Of a stretch of DNA of 5,586 nt, positions 1-5,206 are shown in pieces. The notes under the pieces were generated by a model that saw only the letters and a program-made list of their open reading frames with translations, was not told the DNA's origin and ran no database searches. Source of the stretch: Pedosphaera sp. (GTDB lineage Bacteria; Verrucomicrobiota; Verrucomicrobiae; Limisphaerales; Pedosphaeraceae); contig JAQGPB010000187.1 in assembly GCA_028293265.1 (NCBI GenBank), forward strand, positions 1 to 5,586, written 5' to 3'. The position numbers were made by a program, and so were the translations under genes. Every line of letters begins with the position of its first letter. Position 1 is the stretch's first letter.

Positions 1-1298
1 GCCTGGCAAAATCGGTTTTTTGTTTCACGTACGGGAAGGCGGACGGGTTGAGCACGTTGGAATGTTCCGGCGGTTTTCAACCTTCGGGCTGCCAGACTCC
101 GGATGGACGCCTCTGGTTTCCGACCAGCAAGGGGCTGGCGGTCGTGGACCCTGCGAATGTCAAAATCAATCCCCTGCCGCCTCCGACGATCATCGAGGAC
201 GTGACCATGGACGATCAGACGACATCGCTCCCGCCAGCGGGAGCTTCGGCCGCGGCTTACCGGCTGGAAATTCCACCCGGCAAACAACGTTTTGAATTTC
301 GCTACACCGGTCTCAGCCTGGTCGCGCCGGAGAAGGATCGTTTTCAATATCAGCTCGAAGGCTTGGAATCAGACTGGGTCATGGCCGGAACGCGGCGGGT
401 TGCCTACTACAGCTATCTGAAGCCGGGCGATTACACTTTTCGCGTGAAAGCCTGCAACAACGATGGCGTCTGGGACCAGATGGGCGCCACCCTCTCGATT
501 CGCATCCTGCCGCATTTCTGGCAGACCTGGTGGTTCAGCGCGGGGATGATTCTGGCCGGCGGGGGCTCCGTGGGCGGCGTGGCACGCTATCTGACCCGCC
601 GCCGGCTGCGCCAGAAAATGGAAAAACTCGAACGCCAGCGCGCCATTGAAAAAGAGCGCGCCCGCATCGCCAAGGATATTCACGACGACCTCGGCGCCAG
701 CCTCACCCGCATCACCCTGCTCAGCCAATCCGGCCGCATGGATCACGAAGACCCCCATCAGGCCGCCGCGGATCTCGATCAAATCTACAGCACCGCCCGC
801 GAACTGACCCGCGCTATGGATGAAATCGTCTGGGCCGTCAGCCCGCAGCACGACACGCTCGACAGTCTTGTGACTTATCTGGGCAAGTTTGCGCAGGATT
901 TTTTGAGCGTCGCGGGAGTCCGTTGCCGGCTCGATGTTCCCATTGAGCTTCCAACGTGGCCGTTGACGGCGGAAGTGCGGCATAACTTGTTTCTCGCGTT
1001 CAAGGAAGTATTGCACAATGTGCTCAAGCACGCGTCCGCGACTGAAGTTCGGATTTCCCTGACACTGGCGAAGTCCGGCTTTTCGTTGACGGTGAACGAC
1101 AATGGCAAAGGGTTTGACCCCGCCCGCGTCGGCGCGGCCAGCCCCGAGCAGGCCAGCGAGCAGGTACTCCGTTTATCCAATGGCAACGGCCTGACCAATG
1201 TGAAAAAGCGGCTTGAAGAAATCAGCGGCGCGTTTGAACTTCGAAGCGCCCCCGGCGAGGGGACGCACGTGAGATTCTGGGTTGCGGTGAAGAATTGA
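1..1298 (+). CDS. Sensor histidine kinase with propeller and Y_Y_Y sensor (3' part)
   Basis: C-terminal 431 residues of a two-component sensor kinase; the frame is open from base 3 to the left edge, so the gene starts outside the window. Numbering from base 3: the end of a periplasmic beta-propeller (ECSGGFQPSGC at 20-30, DGRLWFPT at 34-41), a Y_Y_Y domain at about 93-168 (LEGLESDW, LKPGDYTFRVKA), one transmembrane helix at about 176-197 starting at WWF, then a charged, probably coiled-coil linker. The HisKA_3 dimerisation domain carries the phospho-acceptor His227 (codon 681-683) in IHDDLGASLTRI. The HATPase_c domain has the N box (FKEVLHNVLKHA, Asn339), DNGKGF at 366-371 and GNGLTN at 394-399. 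Family knowledge: such kinases sense ligands outside the inner membrane, often carbohydrate-related, and phosphorylate NarL/LuxR-type regulators. The protein ends right after HATPase_c, so it has no fused receiver. No response regulator follows; hemL starts 27 bases later. The ligand is unknown. Confidence 0.93.
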   Translation, partial: LAKSVFCFTYGKADGLSTLECSGGFQPSGCQTPDGRLWFPTSKGLAVVDPANVKINPLPPPTIIEDVTMDDQTTSLPPAGASAAAYRLEIPPGKQRFEFRYTGLSLVAPEKDRFQYQLEGLESDWVMAGTRRVAYYSYLKPGDYTFRVKACNNDGVWDQMGATLSIRILPHFWQTWWFSAGMILAGGGSVGGVARYLTRRRLRQKMEKLERQRAIEKERARIAKDIHDDLGASLTRITLLSQSGRMDHEDPHQAAADLDQIYSTARELTRAMDEIVWAVSPQHDTLDSLVTYLGKFAQDFLSVAGVRCRLDVPIELPTWPLTAEVRHNLFLAFKEVLHNVLKHASATEVRISLTLAKSGFSLTVNDNGKGFDPARVGAASPEQASEQVLRLSNGNGLTNVKKRLEEISGAFELRSAPGEGTHVRFWVAVKN

Positions 1299-1310
1299 TT
1301 ACCAAAGTAC

Positions 1311-1316
1311 AGGAGG
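1311..1316 (+). promoter_or_regulatory. Shine-Dalgarno site of hemL
   Basis: AGGAGG lies 9 bases before the ATG at 1326. It is the strongest ribosome binding site in the window and supports a start 20 codons upstream of the methionine at 1386, where HemL homologues usually begin. No comparable site precedes 1386. Confidence 0.7.
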
Positions 1317-1325
1317 TTACGCTAC

Positions 1326-2695
1326 ATGGCTCGGGTGTCTGGCCGATTGTGCATCCGAGAGTGGCGCTTGATGCAATTACTAATTATGAAGCAGCGAATC
1401 AAATCTGAAGCAATGTTTGCCGAAGCTCTGAGATGTATTCCCGGCGGAGTGAACTCGCCGGTGCGGGCGTTTCGCGCGGTGGGCGGGCAGCCGTTCTTTG
1501 TCAATCGGGCCAAGGGAGCGCACGTTTTTGACGTGGATGGAAATGATTACGTGGATTATGTCGGCACTTGGGGGCCGGCGATTCTTGGGCACGCGCATCC
1601 GAAGGTCATCCGGGCGGTGCAACAGGCGGCGGCGAGCGGAACGAGCTTTGGCATTCCCAATCCGCTGGAAGTGACGATGGCGAAGCTGATTTGCGCGACG
1701 GTGCCGAGCGTGCAAAAGGTGCGGATGTGCAGTTCGGGCACGGAGGCGACGATGTCCGCGATCCGGCTGGCGCGGGGATTTACGAAGCGCGATAAGATCA
1801 TCAAATTCGAGGGATGCTATCACGGGCACGCGGATTCGCTGCTGGTGAAGGCGGGGTCGGGCGCGCTGACGTTCGGGCATCCGGACAGCGCGGGCGTGCC
1901 GGCGGCGTTCACGCAACATACGGTGGTGTTGCCGTTCAACGACGAGGAGGCGGTACGGGCGGCTTTCGCGGCGAACACAGATACAATTGCGGGCATCATC
2001 ATCGAGCCGGTGCCGGGCAATGCGGGCCTTTATCTGCCGAAACCGGGTTACTTGGAATTTTTGCGGGAGATTACGGCGGCGAACGGCGCGTTGTTGATTT
2101 TTGATGAAGTGATGACGGGATTTCGCTTGGCGCGGGGCGGAGCGCAGGAACGATTTGGCATCACGCCGGATTTGAGTTGCTTTGGCAAGATCATCGGCGG
2201 CGGGCTGCCAGTAGGGGCGTTTGGCGGGCGGGCGGAAATCATGGATTACCTCGCGCCGCTGGGACCGGTTTATCAGGCGGGGACGTTGAGCGGCAATCCG
2301 GTGGCGATGGCGGCGGGAATTGCGACGCTGAAGGACTTGCGGAGTGCGGAGTGCGGAGTGGGGGGAGCGGTGATGCATATGTCCGGTTGGAGGAATTGGG
2401 GGCGCAATTGGAAGCGGGCATGACGGAGGCGGCGAAGGTGGCGAAGGTGCCGGTGCAGTTCAAGCGGATTGGCTCGATGTTCTGCGGCTATTTCACGGAC
2501 AAGCCGGTGCATAATCTCGCCGATGCGATGCACAGCGACCGCGCGCGGTTTGCGAAATATTTTCATGGGATGTTGGATGAGGGGATTTATCTTGCGCCGT
2601 CGCAATTCGAGGCGGGATTTATTTCGGTCGCGCACACAGAGGAGGATATTGGTAAGACAGTACAGGCGGCGACGAAGGTGATGAGGACATTATGA
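1326..2695 (+). CDS. hemL: Glutamate-1-semialdehyde 2,1-aminomutase, frame broken
   Basis: HemL is a PLP enzyme that converts glutamate-1-semialdehyde to 5-aminolevulinate in the C5 route to haem, in the cytosol. Visible hallmarks, numbered from 1326: [12 protein letters not shown] (38-49), the phosphate-binding region SSGTEA (136-141), [15 protein letters not shown] (260-267; Asp260 contacts the pyridine nitrogen), the PLP Schiff-base Lys288 (codon 2187-2189) in [16 protein letters not shown], and QAGTLSGNP. The family sequence is clear to LKDL (codon ending 2339), after which this frame drifts and stops at 2421-2423. The family C-terminus resumes in another frame ([15 protein letters not shown], then [17 protein letters not shown] and HTEEDI) and ends at 2695. 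The break falls on a GCGGAGT x3 repeat followed by six Gs. As written, the product would be a 365-residue protein lacking the C-terminal domain. With one heptamer copy the frame is whole, and the length from 1386 is 431 residues, normal for HemL. Start 1326 is chosen for its AGGAGG. Real mutation, phase variation and sequencing error are all possible. Confidence 0.92.
2339..2359 (+). repeat. GCGGAGT x3 tandem heptanucleotide repeat in hemL
   Basis: Three perfect tandem copies of GCGGAGT (2339-2345, 2346-2352, 2353-2359), followed at once by six Gs (2360-2365). The array sits exactly where the hemL reading frame breaks. The shift equals a net gain of 2 mod 3 bases, which matches growth from 1 to 3 copies (+14) or loss from 4 to 3 (-7). 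It encodes residues with no clear counterpart in HemL homologues, in the variable linker before the C-terminal domain. Confidence 0.9.
2360..2366 (+). other. Possible -1 slippery heptamer G GGG GGA in hemL
   Basis: In the upstream hemL frame these bases read ..G GGG GGA, an X XXY YYZ pattern. Slipping back one base here would join the N-terminal frame to the C-terminal frame (..[14 protein letters not shown]). The phase is right, but this heptamer is not one of the well-used bacterial shift sites, and I saw no clear stimulatory stem-loop or internal Shine-Dalgarno element. A sequence error or slippage in the G run would look the same. Confidence 0.2.
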
Positions 2696-2740
2696 GTCGC
2701 AATCAGCCGGAAAAATGGAAGCAACACGGACTCAATATTT

Positions 2741-3154
2741 ATGCGCATACTTGCCATTGACCACGGAACGGTGAGGATGGGGATCGCTGTGAGCGATGAA
2801 CTGGGGATGATTGCGAATCCGCTGGAATTCATTCCGGCGGAGCCGTTCGACAAATTTTTGGCGCGGTTGAAGGAAATCATTGAGGAGAAACAGGTGGAGC
2901 AGTTGCTGGTGGGGATGCCGCGCAACATGGATGGCAGTTATGGTCCGGCGGCGGCGAAGGTGCAGGAATTCGTGGCGAAATTGAAGGAAACGGTGACGGT
3001 GCCGATCAAGCTTTGGGATGAGCGGCTGACTTCGGCGCAGGCGAACCGTTTTTTGATCCAGGCGAATGTGCGGCGTGATGAACGCAAGCAAAGGGTGGAC
3101 AAGATGGCGGCGGCGATTTTGCTGCAGAGCTATTTGGGCAGTGTGGGAAGCTGA
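2741..3154 (+). CDS. ruvX: Putative pre-16S rRNA nuclease RuvX/YqgF
   Basis: A 137-residue protein of normal length for the YqgF/RuvX family, an RNase H-fold nuclease that in E. coli is needed for 5' maturation of 16S rRNA; it is still often labelled a Holliday junction resolvase. Visible residues: the N-terminal strand MRILAIDHGTVRMGIAVSD with metal-binding Asp7, the VGMPRNMDGS loop (57-66), LWDERLTS with Glu94, and Asp120 in RVDKMAAAILLQSYL, which completes the catalytic acidic set. It starts 45 bases after the hemL stop on the same strand and is probably co-transcribed. No good Shine-Dalgarno site precedes the ATG at 2741, but the start fits the family N-terminus exactly. Codon use is G-ending, like its neighbours. 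Confidence 0.93.
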   Translation: MRILAIDHGTVRMGIAVSDELGMIANPLEFIPAEPFDKFLARLKEIIEEKQVEQLLVGMPRNMDGSYGPAAAKVQEFVAKLKETVTVPIKLWDERLTSAQANRFLIQANVRRDERKQRVDKMAAAILLQSYLGSVGS

Positions 3155-3156
3155 TT

Positions 3157-3304
3157 TTTAACCGCAGATGAACGCAGATAAACGCAGATTGGGAATGGGG
3201 CAGGCAAAGTCCGCACTGCGAGACGCTGTCGCGACTCATGCCGCTGACGGAGAAATCAACCCGCAATCTTCCTGGCTTCGTATCTGCGTCCATCCGCGGT
3301 TTAA
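3157..3304. repeat. 148-bp element with 24-bp terminal inverted repeats
   Basis: The left end (3157-3180) and the reverse complement of the right end (3281-3304) match at 21 of 24 positions, sharing ACCGC, GATG and ACGCAGATA. The element fills nearly the whole ruvX-truA gap: it starts 2 bases after the ruvX stop and ends 5 bases before the truA ATG. The interior shows no convincing ORF; it contains the 8-base palindrome GTCGCGAC (3228-3235). The shape suggests a REP- or MITE-like non-autonomous repeat. No target-site duplication is clear, so mobility is inferred only. Confidence 0.65.
3161..3190 (+). repeat. Three tandem 10-nt units AACGCAGATN
   Basis: ACCGCAGATG, AACGCAGATA and AACGCAGATT follow one another with period 10 and form the left arm of the 3157-3304 element. 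The right arm holds two such units in inverted orientation (3281-3300), so the arms may have arisen from the same decamer. Confidence 0.75.
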
Positions 3305-3309
3305 CTTTC

Positions 3310-4128
3310 ATGGAAACGCTGAAATTTAAATTGACGATTGCGTACGATGGGACGAACTACGCGGGGTGGCAGGCGCAGAAGACGGGCGTGGGGGTGCAGC
3401 AGCGGGTGGAGGAGGCGTTGGGCAAATTGTTTCCCAGCGTGGGACGCATTCACAGTTCGAGCCGGACCGATACGGGGGTGCATGCGCTGGGGATGGTGGC
3501 GCATGTGGAGATTGCGCGGGCGGAGTTCAAGATGGCCGCAGCCAGGCTGGCGCTGGCGATCAACGCGCATCTGCCGGAGGACATCCGCGTGGTGTCGGCG
3601 CGGCGTTGCGCGGCGGAGTTTCACGCGCGGTTCGATGCCGCGGGCAAGCAATACCGTTATTTCGTGTGGAATCATCCGGCGATGAATCCGCTGCTGCGGC
3701 ACCAGGCGTGGCAGGTGCCGCGCAAGCTGGATTTGCCGGCGATGCGTTCGGCGGCGCGTTTGTTTTTGGGAACGCACGATTTCAAATCGCTGGCGGCGAG
3801 CCGCAATTATGAGCCGGAATCCACCGTCCGCACTTTACGCCGCTGCGAATTGCGCAGGAGCGGGCCATTGCTGACGTTCATCATCGAGGGGGATGGTTTT
3901 CTTTACAAAATGTGCCGGGGAATTGCCGGCACGTTGGTGCAGGTGGGACAGGGAAAGATTGCGGTGGAAGAGATCAAGCAGATTTTGGCGGGCAAGGACC
4001 GTCGGTTGGCGGGGATGACGGCGCCGGCGTGCGGGCTGGTTTTGTGGAAGGTGTTTTATTCAACAAATCGGAAACATCGAACAACCAACATCGAACATCG
4101 AACATCGAAGGCCGGAGGTGCGGGTTGA
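3310..4128 (+). CDS. truA: tRNA pseudouridine(38-40) synthase TruA
   Basis: A 272-residue TruA, which isomerises uridines 38, 39 and 40 in the tRNA anticodon arm. Visible: KLTIAYDGTNYAGWQ at the N-terminus, the catalytic Asp54 in SSRTDTGVHALG, LPEDIRVVSA, FHARFDAAGKQYRYFVWN, THDFKSLAA, and the C-terminal GDGFLYKMCRGIAGTLVQVGQ motif. The family normally ends near LVLWKVFY (residue 250 here); the last 22 residues are extra and come from an AACATCG repeat. ATG 3310 is chosen because the conserved domain begins five residues later. The frame runs back to an ATG at 3238, but that stretch is the inverted-repeat element. No clear Shine-Dalgarno site is visible, since the bases just before the ATG belong to the repeat arm. 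The stop overlaps the trmL start, so translation is probably coupled. Confidence 0.95.
   Translation: METLKFKLTIAYDGTNYAGWQAQKTGVGVQQRVEEALGKLFPSVGRIHSSSRTDTGVHALGMVAHVEIARAEFKMAAARLALAINAHLPEDIRVVSARRCAAEFHARFDAAGKQYRYFVWNHPAMNPLLRHQAWQVPRKLDLPAMRSAARLFLGTHDFKSLAASRNYEPESTVRTLRRCELRRSGPLLTFIIEGDGFLYKMCRGIAGTLVQVGQGKIAVEEIKQILAGKDRRLAGMTAPACGLVLWKVFYSTNRKHRTTNIEHRTSKAGGAG
4073..4107 (+). repeat. AACATCG heptanucleotide repeat at the 3' end of truA
   Basis: Five 7-nt units in register: AACATCG (4073-4079), the variant AACAACC (4080-4086), then AACATCG at 4087, 4094 and 4101. They encode part of an extra TruA tail (HRTTNIEHRTS). I recall similar runs of this heptamer in Verrucomicrobiota-like genomes, but did not check this. 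Confidence 0.85.
4114..4118 (+). promoter_or_regulatory. Shine-Dalgarno site of trmL
   Basis: GGAGG, 6 bases before the TTG at 4125, decides the trmL start. It lies inside the truA coding region, just past the AACATCG array. Confidence 0.75.
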
Positions 4129-4586
4129 ACATCGTGCTCGTGGAGCCGGAGATTCCGCCGAATACAGGCAATGTGGCGCGGCTGTGCGCGGCGACGAAGA
4201 CGCGTTTGCACCTGATCGAGCCGTTTGGATTCAGTCTCGACGACCGGCAATTGAAACGCGCGGGGATGGATTATTGGGAGCAGGTCGAATGGCATCGGTG
4301 GCCGAACTGGCCGGCGTTCCAGGAAAAACTTCCAGCAAACGCGCGGCTCTGGTTTGTAGAATCGAACGGCCCGAAACTATATTCGGAAGCGGCGTTTAAG
4401 CCGGACGATTACCTGGTGTTCGGGCGCGAGACGGCCGGGTTGCCGTCGCAGTTGCTCGAGCAAAATCGCGAGCGGTGGCTGCGCATACCGATGTTCAATG
4501 AAGCGTCGCGGTCGCTGAATTTGTCGAACTGTGTTGCGATTGTGCTGTTTGAGGCGTTGCGGCAGCGGGGGTTTGGGGAGTTGTGA
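4125..4586 (+). CDS. trmL: tRNA (cytidine/uridine-34-2'-O)-methyltransferase TrmL
   Basis: A 153-residue SPOUT-fold methyltransferase that uses S-adenosylmethionine to methylate the ribose of the wobble base 34 of certain leucine tRNAs, as known for E. coli TrmL; it works as a dimer with a trefoil knot. Visible: LNIVLVEPEIPPNTGNVARLC (start to residue 21), FGRETAGLP (99-107), and the knot region IPMFNEASRS followed by LNLSNCVAIVLFEALRQ. The length suits TrmL rather than longer SpoU paralogues. The start is a TTG at 4125-4127, chosen because it aligns with the usual N-terminus and has GGAGG 6 bases upstream; no ATG or GTG in this frame is near. It overlaps the truA stop as TTGA, which implies translational coupling. 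It modifies the same tRNA arm as TruA. Confidence 0.93.
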   Translation: MNIVLVEPEIPPNTGNVARLCAATKTRLHLIEPFGFSLDDRQLKRAGMDYWEQVEWHRWPNWPAFQEKLPANARLWFVESNGPKLYSEAAFKPDDYLVFGRETAGLPSQLLEQNRERWLRIPMFNEASRSLNLSNCVAIVLFEALRQRGFGEL

Positions 4587-4592
4587 AGCCTG

Positions 4593-4646
4593 TATTGCGG
4601 GTTGCGTATTGCGTGTTAAAACAAGCTGCCCACGCAATACGCAACA
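4593..4646. repeat. Heptamer-based inverted repeat with perfect 15-bp stem
   Basis: GTTGCGTATTGCGTG (4601-4615) pairs perfectly with CACGCAATACGCAAC (4631-4645) around a 15-base loop. The left side is a 7-nt-period array: TATTGCG (4593-4599), GGTTGCG (4600-4606), TATTGCG (4607-4613). The right arm carries CGCAATA and CGCAACA (4633-4646), the inverse units. It sits between the convergent ends of trmL and the EIIA gene and could end transcription or block read-through both ways. Neither side has the T-tract of a standard intrinsic terminator. Confidence 0.8.
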
Positions 4647-4650
4647 CGTT

Positions 4651-5142
4651 TCACATCTGCGCTTCGGCTTCCCGGATCAGCGCGATGACTTTGTCCGGGG
4701 TTTCGGCGGCGAGGAGGGCTTTGCGCAGTTTGGGGTTGCGCAGGATGCGGCTGATGCGGGCCAGCATGGCGAGGTGTTGCGTGACGGTGGGCGCGATAAG
4801 GAGGAAAAACAGACGCGCCGGAACGCCGTCAATGGACGAGTAAGGAATGCCCGTGTCGTGCCGGCCAAAGACCAGGATGGGATGATCCACCAGCCCGACA
4901 AGAGCGTTGCGGGCATGGGGCAAGGCGATGCCATCGCCAATGCCGGTGCTGTGGAGCTGCTCGCGCTCCTGCAAGGCGCGCAGCAGCGTCTGGCGCGCTT
5001 CGGGACGGCCGGCAATCTCCTTGATGTGATCCACGAGTTCGGTGAGCACGGCATCGCGGTTCTGACCGGAAAGATGCAGTTGGATGGCATCGGGCGGGAG
5101 CATTTCGCTCAGGTTGGGGCGTCGAGAACCGGCGTTTTCCAT
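4651..5142 (-). CDS. PTS EIIA type-2 domain protein, PtsN-like
   Basis: A 163-residue single-domain EIIA of the fructose/nitrogen type, close in length to PtsN. The phospho-acceptor is His76 in GIGDGIALPHAR (codon 4915-4917). Other family features are an N-terminal LSEMLPPDAIQLHL segment, the region LVDHPILVFGRH, LFFLLIAPTVTQHLAMLARISRIL, and the C-terminal helix ending at residue 163. Family knowledge: EIIA-Ntr proteins accept phosphate from an HPr-like carrier and act mostly by binding regulatory partners rather than by sugar transport. No EIIB or EIIC gene is visible here, which favours the regulatory role. The ATG at 5142 is taken; the region before it has no convincing Shine-Dalgarno site, and Met14 is a possible alternative. 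It lies 64 bases downstream of the ankyrin gene on the same strand, probably in one transcript. Third positions favour C, the mirror of the G-rich plus strand. Confidence 0.9.
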   Translation of the reverse strand: MENAGSRRPNLSEMLPPDAIQLHLSGQNRDAVLTELVDHIKEIAGRPEARQTLLRALQEREQLHSTGIGDGIALPHARNALVGLVDHPILVFGRHDTGIPYSSIDGVPARLFFLLIAPTVTQHLAMLARISRILRNPKLRKALLAAETPDKVIALIREAEAQM

Positions 5143-5206
5143 ATTGGGAATTATCTTAAAGGCCGCACCGATGGGAGGAGAAGAAAAATATTCTGCCCGG
5201 CAAAAA

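Noticed and set aside
48..50. TTG at 48 as the start of the kinase
   Set aside because: The frame is open to base 3 and reads a family-like propeller segment (TYGKADGLSTLECSGG) across it, so the gene is cut by the window edge.
1380..2378. A 332-codon open frame antisense to hemL
   Set aside because: It is the arginine- and histidine-rich shadow typical of GC-rich genes; the opposite strand has clear HemL motifs.
2692..2760. A 22-residue ORF ([12 protein letters not shown]...) starting in the ATGA at the hemL stop and ending inside ruvX
   Set aside because: Too short to judge, has no ribosome binding site of its own and resembles nothing I know; a coupling leader for ruvX is possible but unsupported.
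3238..3309. In-frame ATG at 3238 as the truA start
   Set aside because: The added 24 codons are read from the inverted-repeat element, and the TruA family begins at METLKFKLTIAYDG (3310).
4073..4107. Short direct repeats as a CRISPR array
   Set aside because: The units are 7 bases in direct contact with no spacers, and no cas genes are present.
4601..4650. Classical rho-independent terminator at the trmL/EIIA junction
   Set aside because: The stem is strong, but neither strand has a run of Ts after it, and the arms are made of repeat units; annotated as an inverted repeat instead.
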